64,000 bases of DNA, taken from contig OZ004585.1 of NCBI GenBank assembly GCA_963924555.1, forward strand, positions 1 through 64,000, written 5' to 3'. The translations under genes and the position numbers were made by a program. The notes below the pieces were generated by a model. It searched no databases, was not told the origin of the DNA, and saw only the letters and a list, made by a program, of their open reading frames with translations. Positions 1 to 12,175 of this stretch are shown here, one piece after another; position 1 is the first letter of the stretch; every line of letters starts with the position of its first letter. This DNA comes from Crambe crambe (lineage: Eukaryota > Porifera > Demospongiae > Poecilosclerida > Crambeidae).

Positions 1-3000
1 GCCCTAGCCCTAGCCCTAGCCCTAGCCCTAGCCCTAGCCCTAGCCCTAGCCCTAGCCCTAGCCCTAGCCCTAGCCCCTAGCCCTAGCCCTAGCCCTAGCC
101 CTAGCCCTAGCCCTAGCCCTAGCCCTAGCCCTAGCCCTAGCCCTAGCCCTAGCCCTAGCCCTAGCCCTAGCCCTAGCCCTAGCCCTAGCCCTAGCCCTAG
201 CCCTAGCCCTAGCCCCTAGCCCTAGCCCTAGCCCTAGCCCTAGCCCTAGCCCTAGCCCCTAGCCCTAGCCCTAGCCCTAGCCCTAGCCCTAGCCCTAGCC
301 CTAGCCCTAGCCCTAGCCCTAGCCCTAGCCCTAGCCTAGCCCTAGCCCTAGCCCTAGCCCTAGCCCTAGCCCTAGCCCTAGCCCTAGCCCTAGCCCTAGC
401 CCTAGCCCTAGCCCTAGCCCTAGCCCTAGCCCTAGCCCTAGCCCTAGCCCTAGCCCTAGCCCTAGCCCTAGCCCTAGCCCTAGCCCTAGCCCTAGCCCTA
501 GCCCTAGCCCTAGCCCTAGCCCTAGCCCTAGCCCTAGCCCTAGCCCTAGCCCTAGCCCTAGCCCTAGCCCTAGCCCTAGCCCTAGCCCTAGCCCTAGCCC
601 TAGCCCTAGCCCTAGCCCTAGCCCTAGCCCTAGCCCTAGCCCTAGCCCTAGCCCTAGCCCTAGCCCTAGCCCTAGCCCTAGCCCTAGCCCTAGCCCTAGC
701 CCTAGCCCTAGCCCTAGCCCTAGCCCTAGCCCTAGCCCTAGCCCTAGCCCTAGCCCTAGCCCTAGCCCTAGCCCTAGCCCTAGCCCTAGCCCTAGCCCTA
801 GCCCTAGCCCTAGCCCTAGCCCTAGCCCTAGCCCTAGCCCTAGCCCTAGCCCTAGCCCTAGCCCTAGCCCTAGCCCTAGCCCTAGCCCTAGCCCTAGCCC
901 TAGCCCTAGCCCTAGCCCTAGCCCTAGCCCTAGCCCTAGCCCTAGCCCTAGCCCTAGCCCTAGCCCTAGCCCTAGCCCTAGCCCTAGCCCTAGCCCTAGC
1001 CCTAGCCCTAGCCCTAGCCCTAGCCCTAGCCCTAGCCCTAGCCCTAGCCCTAGCCCTAGCCCTAGCCCTAGCCCTAGCCCTAGCCCTAGCCCTAGCCCTA
1101 GCCCTAGCCCTAGCCCTAGCCCTAGCCCTAGCCCTAGCCCTAGCCCTAGCCCTAGCCCTAGCCCTAGCCCTAGCCCTAGCCCTAGCCCTAGCCCTAGCCC
1201 TAGCCCTAGCCCTAGCCCTAGCCCTAGCCCTAGCCCTAGCCCTAGCCCTAGCCCTAGCCCTAGCCCTAGCCCTAGCCCTAGCCCTAGCCCTAGCCCTAGC
1301 CCTAGCCCTAGCCCTAGCCCTAGCCCTAGCCCTAGCCCTAGCCCTAGCCCTAGCCCTAGCCCTAGCCCTAGCCCTAGCCCTAGCCCTAGCCCTAGCCCTA
1401 GCCCTAGCCCTAGCCCTAGCCCTAGCCCTAGCCCTAGCCCTAGCCCTAGCCCTAGCCCTAGCCCTAGCCCTAGCCCTAGCCCTAGCCCTAGCCCTAGCCC
1501 TAGCCCTAGCCCTAGCCCTAGCCCTAGCCCTAGCCCTAGCCCTAGCCCTAGCCCTAGCCCTAGCCCTAGCCCTAGCCCTAGCCCTAGCCCTAGCCCTAGC
1601 CCTAGCCCTAGCCCTAGCCCTAGCCCTAGCCCTAGCCCTAGCCCTAGCCCTAGCCCTAGCCCTAGCCCTAGCCCTAGCCCTAGCCCTAGCCCTAGCCCTA
1701 GCCCTAGCCCTAGCCCTAGCCCTAGCCCTAGCCCTAGCCCTAGCCCTAGCCCTAGCCCTAGCCCTAGCCCTAGCCCTAGCCCTAGCCCTAGCCCTAGCCC
1801 TAGCCCTAGCCCTAGCCCTAGCCCTAGCCCTAGCCCTAGCCCTAGCCCTAGCCCTAGCCCTAGCCCTAGCCCTAGCCCTAGCCCTAGCCCTAGCCCTAGC
1901 CCTAGCCCTAGCCCTAGCCCTAGCCCTAGCCCTAGCCCTAGCCCTAGCCCTAGCCCTAGCCCTAGCCCTAGCCCTAGCCCTAGCCCTAGCCCTAGCCCTA
2001 GCCCTAGCCCTAGCCCTAGCCCTAGCCCTAGCCCTAGCCCTAGCCCTAGCCCTAGCCCTAGCCCTAGCCCTAGCCCTAGCCCTAGCCCTAGCCCTAGCCC
2101 TAGCCCTAGCCCTAGCCCTAGCCCTAGCCCTAGCCCTAGCCCTAGCCCTAGCCCTAGCCCTAGCCCTAGCCCTAGCCCTAGCCCTAGCCCTAGCCCTAGC
2201 CCTAGCCCTAGCCCTAGCCCTAGCCCTAGCCCTAGCCCTAGCCCTAGCCCTAGCCCTAGCCCTAGCCCTAGCCCTAGCCCTAGCCCTAGCCCTAGCCCTA
2301 GCCCTAGCCCTAGCCCTAGCCCTAGCCCTAGCCCTAGCCCTAGCCCTAGCCCTAGCCCTAGCCCTAGCCCTAGCCCTAGCCCTAGCCCTAGCCCTAGCCC
2401 TAGCCCTAGCCCTAGCCCTAGCCCTAGCCCTAGCCCTAGCCCTAGCCCTAGCCCTAGCCCTAGCCCTAGCCCTAGCCCTAGCCCTAGCCCTAGCCCTAGC
2501 CCTAGCCCTAGCCCTAGCCCTAGCCCTAGCCCTAGCCCTAGCCCTAGCCCTAGCCCTAGCCCTAGCCCTAGCCCTAGCCCTAGCCCTAGCCCTAGCCCTA
2601 GCCCTAGCCCTAGCCCTAGCCCTAGCCCTAGCCCTAGCCCTAGCCCTAGCCCTAGCCCTAGCCCTAGCCCTAGCCCTAGCCCTAGCCCTAGCCCTAGCCC
2701 TAGCCCTAGCCCTAGCCCTAGCCCTAGCCCTAGCCCTAGCCCTAGCCCTAGCCCTAGCCCTAGCCCTAGCCCTAGCCCTAGCCCTAGCCCTAGCCCTAGC
2801 CCTAGCCCTAGCCCTAGCCCTAGCCCTAGCCCTAGCCCTAGCCCTAGCCCTAGCCCTAGCCCTAGCCCTAGCCCTAGCCCTAGCCCTAGCCCTAGCCCTA
2901 GCCCTAGCCCTAGCCCTAGCCCTAGCCCTAGCCCTAGCCCTAGCCCTAGCCCTAGCCCTAGCCCTAGCCCTAGCCCTAGCCCTAGCCCTAGCCCTAGCCC

Positions 3001-6000
3001 TAGCCCTAGCCCTAGCCCTAGCCCTAGCCCTAGCCCTAGCCCTAGCCCTAGCCCTAGCCCTAGCCCTAGCCCTAGCCCTAGCCCTAGCCCTAGCCCTAGC
3101 CCTAGCCCTAGCCCTAGCCCTAGCCCTAGCCCTAGCCCTAGCCCTAGCCCTAGCCCTAGCCCTAGCCCTAGCCCTAGCCCTAGCCCTAGCCCTAGCCCTA
3201 GCCCTAGCCCTAGCCCTAGCCCTAGCCCTAGCCCTAGCCCTAGCCCTAGCCCTAGCCCTAGCCCTAGCCCTAGCCCTAGCCCTAGCCCTAGCCCTAGCCC
3301 TAGCCCTAGCCCTAGCCCTAGCCCTAGCCCTAGCCCTAGCCCTAGCCCTAGCCCTAGCCCTAGCCCTAGCCCTAGCCCTAGCCCTAGCCCTAGCCCTAGC
3401 CCTAGCCCTAGCCCTAGCCCTAGCCCTAGCCCTAGCCCTAGCCCTAGCCCTAGCCCTAGCCCTAGCCCTAGCCCTAGCCCTAGCCCTAGCCCTAGCCCTA
3501 GCCCTAGCCCTAGCCCTAGCCCTAGCCCTAGCCCTAGCCCTAGCCCTAGCCCTAGCCCTAGCCCTAGCCCTAGCCCTAGCCCTAGCCCTAGCCCTAGCCC
3601 TAGCCCTAGCCCTAGCCCTAGCCCTAGCCCTAGCCCTAGCCCTAGCCCTAGCCCTAGCCCTAGCCCTAGCCCTAGCCCTAGCCCTAGCCCTAGCCCTAGC
3701 CCTAGCCCTAGCCCTAGCCCTAGCCCTAGCCCTAGCCCTAGCCCTAGCCCTAGCCCTAGCCCTAGCCCTAGCCCTAGCCCTAGCCCTAGCCCTAGCCCTA
3801 GCCCTAGCCCTAGCCCTAGCCCTAGCCCTAGCCCTAGCCCTAGCCCTAGCCCTAGCCCTAGCCCTAGCCCTAGCCCTAGCCCTAGCCCTAGCCCTAGCCC
3901 TAGCCCTAGCCCTAGCCCTAGCCCTAGCCCTAGCCCTAGCCCTAGCCCTAGCCCTAGCCCTAGCCCTAGCCCTAGCCCTAGCCCTAGCCCTAGCCCTAGC
4001 CCTAGCCCTAGCCCTAGCCCTAGCCCTAGCCCTAGCCCTAGCCCTAGCCCTAGCCCTAGCCCTAGCCCTAGCCCTAGCCCTAGCCCTAGCCCTAGCCCTA
4101 GCCCTAGCCCTAGCCCTAGCCCTAGCCCTAGCCCTAGCCCTAGCCCTAGCCCTAGCCCTAGCCCTAGCCCTAGCCCTAGCCCTAGCCCTAGCCCTAGCCC
4201 TAGCCCTAGCCCTAGCCCTAGCCCTAGCCCTAGCCCTAGCCCTAGCCCTAGCCCTAGCCCTAGCCCTAGCCCTAGCCCTAGCCCTAGCCCTAGCCCTAGC
4301 CCTAGCCCTAGCCCTAGCCCTAGCCCTAGCCCTAGCCCTAGCCCTAGCCCTAGCCCTAGCCCTAGCCCTAGCCCTAGCCCTAGCCCTAGCCCTAGCCCTA
4401 GCCCTAGCCCTAGCCCTAGCCCTAGCCCTAGCCCTAGCCCTAGCCCTAGCCCTAGCCCTAGCCCTAGCCCTAGCCCTAGCCCTAGCCCTAGCCCTAGCCC
4501 TAGCCCTAGCCCTAGCCCTAGCCCTAGCCCTAGCCCTAGCCCTAGCCCTAGCCCTAGCCCTAGCCCTAGCCCTAGCCCTAGCCCTAGCCCTAGCCCTAGC
4601 CCTAGCCCTAGCCCTAGCCCTAGCCCTAGCCCTAGCCCTAGCCCTAGCCCTAGCCCTAGCCCTAGCCCTAGCCCTAGCCCTAGCCCTAGCCCTAGCCCTA
4701 GCCCTAGCCCTAGCCCTAGCCCTAGCCCTAGCCCTAGCCCTAGCCCTAGCCCTAGCCCTAGCCCTAGCCCTAGCCCTAGCCCTAGCCCTAGCCCTAGCCC
4801 TAGCCCTAGCCCTAGCCCTAGCCCTAGCCCTAGCCCTAGCCCTAGCCCTAGCCCTAGCCCTAGCCCTAGCCCTAGCCCTAGCCCTAGCCCTAGCCCTAGC
4901 CCTAGCCCTAGCCCTAGCCCTAGCCCTAGCCCTAGCCCTAGCCCTAGCCCTAGCCCTAGCCCTAGCCCTAGCCCTAGCCCTAGCCCTAGCCCTAGCCCTA
5001 GCCCTAGCCCTAGCCCTAGCCCTAGCCCTAGCCCTAGCCCTAGCCCTAGCCCTAGCCCTAGCCCTAGCCCTAGCCCTAGCCCTAGCCCTAGCCCTAGCCC
5101 TAGCCCTAGCCCTAGCCCTAGCCCTAGCCCTAGCCCTAGCCCTAGCCCTAGCCCTAGCCCTAGCCCTAGCCCTAGCCCTAGCCCTAGCCCTAGCCCTAGC
5201 CCTAGCCCTAGCCCTAGCCCTAGCCCTAGCCCTAGCCCTAGCCCTAGCCCTAGCCCTAGCCCTAGCCCTAGCCCTAGCCCTAGCCCTAGCCCTAGCCCTA
5301 GCCCTAGCCCTAGCCCTAGCCCTAGCCCTAGCCCTAGCCCTAGCCCTAGCCCTAGCCCTAGCCCTAGCCCTAGCCCTAGCCCTAGCCCTAGCCCTAGCCC
5401 TAGCCCTAGCCCTAGCCCTAGCCCTAGCCCTAGCCCTAGCCCTAGCCCTAGCCCTAGCCCTAGCCCTAGCCCTAGCCCTAGCCCTAGCCCTAGCCCTAGC
5501 CCTAGCCCTAGCCCTAGCCCTAGCCCTAGCCCTAGCCCTAGCCCTAGCCCTAGCCCTAGCCCTAGCCCTAGCCCTAGCCCTAGCCCTAGCCCTAGCCCTA
5601 GCCCTAGCCCTAGCCCTAGCCCTAGCCCTAGCCCTAGCCCTAGCCCTAGCCCTAGCCCTAGCCCTAGCCCTAGCCCTAGCCCTAGCCCTAGCCCTAGCCC
5701 TAGCCCTAGCCCTAGCCCTAGCCCTAGCCCTAGCCCTAGCCCTAGCCCTAGCCCTAGCCCTAGCCCTAGCCCTAGCCCTAGCCCTAGCCCTAGCCCTAGC
5801 CCTAGCCCTAGCCCTAGCCCTAGCCCTAGCCCTAGCCCTAGCCCTAGCCCTAGCCCTAGCCCTAGCCCTAGCCCTAGCCCTAGCCCTAGCCCTAGCCCTA
5901 GCCCTAGCCCTAGCCCTAGCCCTAGCCCTAGCCCTAGCCCTAGCCCTAGCCCTAGCCCTAGCCCTAGCCCTAGCCCTAGCCCTAGCCCTAGCCCTAGCCC

Positions 6001-6388
6001 TAGCCCTAGCCCTAGCCCTAGCCCTAGCCCTAGCCCTAGCCCTAGCCCTAGCCCTAGCCCTAGCCCTAGCCCTAGCCCTAGCCCTAGCCCTAGCCCTAGC
6101 CCTAGCCCTAGCCCTAGCCCTAGCCCTAGCCCTAGCCCTAGCCCTAGCCCTAGCCCTAGCCCTAGCCCTAGCCCTAGCCCTAGCCCTAGCCCTAGCCCTA
6201 GCCCTAGCCCTAGCCCTAGCCCTAGCCCTAGCCCTAGCCCTAGCCCTAGCCCTAGCCCTAGCCCTAGCCCTAGCCCTAGCCCTAGCCCTAGCCCTAGCCC
6301 TAGCCCTAGCCCTAGCCCTAGCCCTAGCCCTAGCCCTAGCCCTAGCCCTAGCCCTAGCCCTAGCCCTAGCCCTAGCCCTAGCCCTAGC
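1..6388. repeat. Terminal telomere array, (CCCTAG)n
   Basis: About 1,060 head-to-tail copies of the hexamer CCCTAG fill the first 6,388 bases. The complementary strand reads CTAGGG towards the left end, so this is the C-rich strand of a chromosome terminus. The unit differs by one base from the TTAGGG of most animals. Only four irregular units are visible, all in the first ~340 bases (an extra C near 73-77, 213-217 and 256-259, a missing C near 334); the remaining ~6 kb is uniform. The array ends abruptly where unique sequence starts with TATGGAGTCGG. Confidence 0.97.
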
Positions 6389-6940
6389 TATGGAGTCGGG
6401 GATGCCTGAGGTTTTGCCTCACCTAACCTAGAGAAACCTAGGTTCCCTTAGGGCTAAAAATCGCCCCCATGCCGAGAAACCTTGGCCCTTGAGGGCAAAA
6501 TTGATCTCGAAAACTAGGGATTTAAAGAAAACTGAAGAAACCTCAGGTTTAACCTGAGGTTAGGTTTCGAGCCTGAGGGCAAACCTGATAAACATGGGGG
6601 CCAGGTTCGGTAGCATGAGGGAAATATCCCTAAAGCTACCTTAACCTTGCCCTCATGAGCACCCGGTTATCCCTCGTGGCAACATAACCTGGCCCTTAGG
6701 ACTAAAAACTGGTCTTATTTTGAGTTGAGGGATGGTTTGGATGCCACAAGGGTCAGGTTACCAACCTTGGGGGATAACCTACAGTTTTCTTTTGAGCAAG
6801 GCCCTCATGGCATCCCTCATGGATAATATCGAGCCCTAATGGCTAAAAAAACGTCCCTTAGGACTAAAAAAATGCCCTCACGGCTAAATTCGAGGCCCCC
6901 ATGGTCGTTTTCGACCAATAATCAAACCTGATCAAACCTG
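6389..6940. repeat. Telomere-adjacent degenerate repeat DNA
   Basis: No gene is seen. The stretch is built from irregular short words such as CCTAACC, CCTGAGG, GCCCTTAGG and CATGAGGG, which resemble scrambled telomere units on both strands. It leads without a break into the ~220-bp satellite that follows. Confidence 0.7.
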
Positions 6941-9786
6941 ATCAAACCTAGGGGGCCCCAAAAATAGCCATGAATGGGTAGAAAACAGTCAGGAGGGATA
7001 ACCTGAGAAGCATGGGGGATAACCTCTGAATAAAATCCCCCCAGGACATTTAACCTTGCCCCCATGAGCACTACAGATCCCCCAGGGGGTGTACATTTGC
7101 CCTTCGGGCCGATTTTGACCTCTAACCTCAACCTAACCTAACCTGAACCTAACCTGAAGAAACCTGAATGGGTGGAAAACAGTCAGGAGGGATAACCTGA
7201 GAAGCATGAGGGATAATTTCGTGGTAATCCGGATGAAAATGCCCCCAGGACAGCTAACCTAGCCCCCATAAGCACTACAGATCCCCCAGGAGGTGTACAT
7301 TTGCCCTTCGGGCCGATTTGGACCTCTAACCTCAACCTAACCTAACCTGAACCTAACCTGAAGAAACCTGAATGGGTGGAAAACAGTCAGGAGGGATAAC
7401 CTGAGAAGCATGGGGGATAACCTCGGATGAAAATGCCCCCAGGACAGGTAACCCTGCCCCCATGTGCCACAGAGATCCCCTAGGGGGTGTACATATGCCC
7501 TTCGGGCCGATTTGGACCTCTAACCTCAACCTAACCTAACCTGAAGAAACCTGAAGAAACCTGAAGAAACCTGAATGGGTGGAAAACAGTCAGAAGGGAT
7601 AACTTGAGAAGCATGAGGGATAACCTCGTGGTAGTCCGGATGAAAATGCCCCCAGGACAGCTAACCCTGCCCTCATGTACCATAGAGATCCCCTAGGGGG
7701 TGTACATATGCCCTTAGGGCCGATTTGGACCTCTAACCTCAACCTAACCTCAACCTAACCTAACCTGAAGAAACCTGAAGAAACCTGAAGAAACCTGAAT
7801 GGGTGGAAAACAGTCAGGAGGGATAACCTGAGAAGCATGAGGGATAATTTCGTGGTAATCCAGATGAAATTGCCCCCAGGACAGCTAACCCTGCCCCCAT
7901 GTGCCATAGAGATCCCCTAGGGGGTGTACATATGCCCTTAGGGCCGATTTGGACCTCTAACCTCAACCTAACCTCAACCTAACCTAACCTGAAGAAACCT
8001 GAAGAAACCTGAATGGGTGGAAAACAGTCAGGAGGGATAACCTGAGAAGCATGAGGGATAATTTCGTGGTAATCCAGATGAAATTGCCCCCAGGACAGCT
8101 AACCCTGCCCCCATGTGCCATAGAGATCCCCTAGGGGGTGTACATATGCCCTTAGGGCCGATTTGGACCTCTAACCTCAACCTAACCTCAACCTAACCTA
8201 ACCTGAAGAAACCTGAAGAAACCTGAAGAAACCTGAATGGGTGGAAAACAGTCAGGAGGGATAACCTGAGAAGCATGAGGGATAACCTCGTGGTAGTCCG
8301 GATGAAAATGCCCCCAGGACAGCTAACCCTGCCCTCATGTGCCATAGAGATCCCCTAGGGGGTGTACATATGCCCTTCAGGCCGATTTGGACCTCTAACC
8401 TCAACCTAACCTCAACCTAACCTAACCTGAAGAAACCTGAAGAAATCTGAAGAAACCTGAATGGGTGGAAAACAGTCAGGAGGGATAACCCGAGAGGCAT
8501 GGGGGATAACCTCGTGGTAGTCCGGATGAAAATGCCCCCAGGACAGCTAACCCTGCCCTCATGTACCATAGAGATCCCCTAGGGGGTGTACATATGCCCT
8601 TAGGGCTGATTTGGACCTCTAACCTCAACCTAACCTCAACCTAACCTAACCTGAAGAAACCTGAAGAAACCTGAAGAAACCTGAATGGGTGGAAAACAGT
8701 CAGGAGGGATAACCTGAGAAGCATGAGGGATAATTTCGTGGTAATCCAGATGAAATTGCCCCCAGGACAGCTAACCCTGCCCCCATGTGCCATAGAGATC
8801 CCCTAGGGGGTGTACATATGCCCTTAGGGCCGATTTGGACCTCTAACCTCAACCTAACCTCAACCTAACCTAACCTGAAGAAACCTGAAGAAACCTGAAT
8901 GGGTGGAAAACAGTCAGGAGGGATAACCTGAGAAGCATGAGGGATAATTTCGTGGTAATCCAGATGAAATTGCCCCCAGGACAGCTAACCCTGCCCCCAT
9001 GTGCCATAGAGATCCCCTAGGGGGTGTACATATGCCCTTAGGGCCGATTTGGACCTCTAACCTCAACCTAACCTCAACCTAACCTAACCTGAAGAAACCT
9101 GAAGAAACCTGAAGAAACCTGAATGGGTGGAAAACAGTCAGGAGGGATAACCTGAGAAGCATGAGGGATAACCTCGTGGTAGTCCGGATGAAAATGCCCC
9201 CAGGACAGCTAACCCTGCCCTCATGTGCCATAGAGATCCCCTAGGGGGTGTACATATGCCCTTCAGGCCGATTTGGACCTCTAACCTCAACCTAACCTCA
9301 ACCTAACCTAACCTGAAGAAACCTGAAGAAACCTGAAGAAACCTGAATGGGTGGAAAACAGTCAGGAGGGATAACCCGAGAGGCATGGGGGATAACCTCG
9401 TGGTAGTCCGGATGAAAATGCCCCCAGGACAGCTAACCCTGCCCTCATGTACCATAGAGATCCCCTAGGGGGTGTACATATGCCCTTAGGGCCGATTTGG
9501 ACCTCTAACCTCAACCTAACCTCAACCTAACCTAACCTGAAGAAACCTGAAGAAACCTGAAGAAACCTGAATGGGTGGAAAACAGTCAGGAGGGATAACC
9601 TGAGAAGCATGAGGGATAATTTCGTGGTAATCCAGATGAAATTGCCCCCAGGACAGCTAACCCTGCCCCCATGTGCCATAGAGATCCCCTAGGGGGTGTA
9701 CATATGCCCTTCGGGCCGATTTGGACCTCTAACCTCAACCTAACCTAACCTGAACCTAACCTGAAGAAACCTGAAGAAATCTGAGG
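6941..9786. repeat. ~220-bp subtelomeric satellite with higher-order structure
   Basis: Thirteen or so tandem copies of a 202-225 bp unit. The word GAATGGGTGGAAAACAG recurs at 7166, 7370, 7572, 7797, 8011, 8235, 8459, 8683, 8897, 9121, 9345 and 9569, with a first diverged copy at 6972. The last eight spacings run 214-224-224-224 and then 214-224-224-224, so four units form an 886-bp higher-order repeat present twice (7797-8682 and 8683-9568). Each unit ends in a run of CCTAACCT, CCTCAACCT and CCTGAAGAAA words that vary in number and cause the length differences. No coding potential. Confidence 0.93.
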
Positions 9787-10373
9787 GCTTATCTCCTTAA
9801 CCTGTAGGTTGAGATCTTAACCCAGGGGCACCTAATTTAGCCATGTAGGTTTATAACCTCAACCTGTATTAACCCGGGGGCACCTAATTTAGCCATGTAG
9901 GTTTATAACCTCAACCTGTATTAACCCGGGGGCACCTAATTTAGCCATGTAGGTTTATAACCTCAACCTGTATTAACCCGGGGGCACCTAATTTAGCCAT
10001 GTAGGTTTATAACCTCAACCTGTATTAACCCGGGGGCACCTAATTTAGCCATGTAGGTTTATAACCTCAACCTGTATTAACCCGGGGGCACCTAATTTAG
10101 CCATGTAGGTTTATAACCTCAACCTGTATTAACCCGGGGGCACCTAATTTAGCCATGTAGGTTTATAACCTCAACCTGTATTAACCCGGGGGCACCTAAT
10201 TTAGCCATGTAGGTTTATAACCTCAACCTGTATTAACCCGGGGGCACCTAATTTAGCCATGTAGGTTTATAACCTCAACCTGTATTAACCCGGGGGCACC
10301 TAATTTAGCCATGTAGGTTTATAACCTCAACCTGTATTAACCCGGGGCACCTAATTTAGCCATGTAGGTTATA
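9787..10373. repeat. 52-bp satellite, array A
   Basis: About eleven nearly identical 52-bp units containing CACCTAATTTAGCCATGTAG and AACCTCAACCTGTATTAAC. The last copy lacks one G in its GGGGG run. The unit aligns loosely with the 52-bp arrays at 12200-12903, 14080-14480 and 15561-16010 (shared AACCT-AACC...TTAAC core and an AGCCATG word). Confidence 0.93.
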
Positions 10374-10640
10374 TACTTTGAAATCTAGCCCTTCCGAGTT
10401 GCATCTTGCCCTAATCATCCCTTCCAAGTTGCATCTAGCCCTAGTCATCCCTTCCGAGTTGCATCTAGCCCTAGTCATCCCTTCCGAGTTGCATCTAGCC
10501 CTAGTCATCCCTTCTGAGTTGCATTTAGCCCTAGACATCCCTTCCAAGTTGCATCTAGCCCTAGACATCCCTTCCAAGTTGAATCTAGCTCTAGTCATCC
10601 CTTCCGAGTTGCATCTAGCCCTAGTCATCCCTTCTATGAA
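10374..10640. repeat. 30-bp satellite
   Basis: About nine 30-bp units of the form CCGAGTTGCATCTAGCCCTAGTCATCCCTT with point variants. Each unit carries a GCCCTAG word, that is, one and a bit telomere hexamers. Because 30 is divisible by three the array stays open in several frames, which yields spurious reading frames. Confidence 0.92.
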
Positions 10641-11720
10641 ACCATGAAGGATATTCACTGAGACGTGCAAGCCAGGAGGGAAAGGTAAGGTCATAGCTAG
10701 GAGGGATGATATATCTGGTCACCAATTGTCCTCTCAGAATCCATGGGGGCCACCAATTGTCCTCCTAGAAGTATCTGAAATTTCAAAGTCCCAGAATATC
10801 CAGGAAGGATCGAATACGAAACCATGAAGGATATTCACTGAGATGTGCAAGCCAGGAGGGAAAGGTAAGGTCATAGCTAGGAGGGATGATATATCTGGCC
10901 CATGGGGGGTCACCAATTGTCCTCCCAGAATCCATGGGGGTCACCAATTGTCCTCTCAGGATCCATGGGGGCCACCAATTGTCCTCCAAGAATCCATGGG
11001 GGCCACCAATTGTCCTCCAAGAAGGAGCTGAAATTTCAAAGTCCCAGAATATCCAGGAAGGATCGAATACGAAACCATGAAGGATATTCACTGAGATATG
11101 CAAGCCAGGAGGGAAAGGTAAGGTCATAGCTAGGAGGGATGATATATCTGGTCACCAATTGTCCTCTCAGAATCCATGGGGGCCACCAATTGTCCTCCTA
11201 GAAGTATCTGAAATTTCAAAGTCCCAGAATATCCAGGAAGGATCGAATACGAAACCATGAAGGATATTCACTGAGACGTGCAAGCCAGGAGGGAAAGGTA
11301 AGGTCATAGCTAGGAGGGATGATATATCTGGCCCATGGGGGATCACCAATTGTCCTCCCAGAATCCATGGGGGTCACCAATTGTCCTCTCAGGATCCATG
11401 GGGGCCACCAATTGTCCTCCAAGAATCCATGGGGGCCACCAATTGTCCTCCAAGAAGGAGCTGAAATTTCAAAGTCCCAGAATATCCAGGAAGGATCGAA
11501 TACGAAACCATGAAGGATATCCACTGAGATGTGCAAGGTAAGGTCATAGCTAGGAGGGATGATATATCTGGCCCATGGGGGTCACCAATTGTCCTCTCAG
11601 AATCCATGGGGGCCACCAATTGTCCTCCTAGAAGTATCTGAAATTTCAAGGTCCCAGAATATCCAGGAAGGATCCATGAAGGATATTCACCGAGACGTGC
11701 AAGCCGGGAGGGAAAGATAA
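10641..11720. repeat. 433-bp composite satellite with nested 31-bp units
   Basis: A long repeat beginning AAACCATGAAGGATATTCAC recurs at about 10639, 10819, 11071, 11252 and 11504; the full period is 433 bp (10819 to 11252). Inside it is a nested ~31-bp unit built on CCATGGGGGCCACCAATTGT followed by CCTCC, present one to four times per copy. A further partial copy lies at 12904-13250. No gene is supported; open frames here are by-products of the repetition. Confidence 0.9.
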
Positions 11721-12003
11721 AAAAGAGACGACTCTATTCCGAAGAAGAATACTCAATCCTAAAGAGATATTTCGACTAATCAATCATTCTCACAAAAAAC
11801 AGTTCTAATGTAATCAATCATTCTCACAATTTCTTTATATTTAAAATCAAGTCTCACAATTCAATTATAAAAAATTTTTCCTCTCGATTAGGACTAGAAA
11901 TTTAGATACTTTTGGCTGGACATCCCTCCTAGCTATACACTTGCTGGTGGTTGAGGGGTGGAGTTTGATGTGCTTTGGGAAGGCGTGGCCACAACTTCTT
12001 GTG
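11719..12003 (+). pseudogene. Inverted fragment of recombinase-like gene C-terminal exon
   Basis: Bases 11722-11776 are the reverse complement of 13537-13592, which encodes a KKRRLYSEEEYSILKRYFD stretch on the minus strand; here it lies on the plus strand and is cut off after that motif. Bases 11780-11935 (AT-rich, with TAATCAATCATTCTCACA words) are the inverted copy of 13235-13375. Bases 11942-12003 then match 13595-13650 in direct orientation. The piece is therefore a rearranged, non-functional remnant of the same gene family as the intact gene at 18905-22030. Confidence 0.7.
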
Positions 12004-12175
12004 CATTACCATGACTTGAGGGACTTTTGTAATCTCTATCAGGCCTTTAGGGACTTTGCATGGACTTGAGGGACTTAAGTGTACTTGGTAATACTTCCAA
12101 ATGTAGGAATAGACTTGAGGGACATCTACTGTGCATTACCATGACTTGAGGGACTTCATAAATACTTAACTAACC
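12004..12175. repeat. CTTGAGGGACTT-type repeat, short block
   Basis: A few copies of a diverged unit containing CATGACTTGAGGGACTT, TTGGTAATACTTCCAA and AATAGACTTGAGGGACATC. The same family forms the larger block at 24356-25620 and another short block at 13820-14070. Confidence 0.8.

Noticed and set aside
6922-7131. 69-codon minus-strand open frame
   Set aside because: It lies in the first diverged unit of the subtelomeric satellite, and other units do not preserve the frame.
10356-11649. Many overlapping open frames of 60-114 codons on both strands
   Set aside because: They follow the 30-bp and 433-bp satellites, occur in several frames at once and duplicate each other at the 433-bp period.
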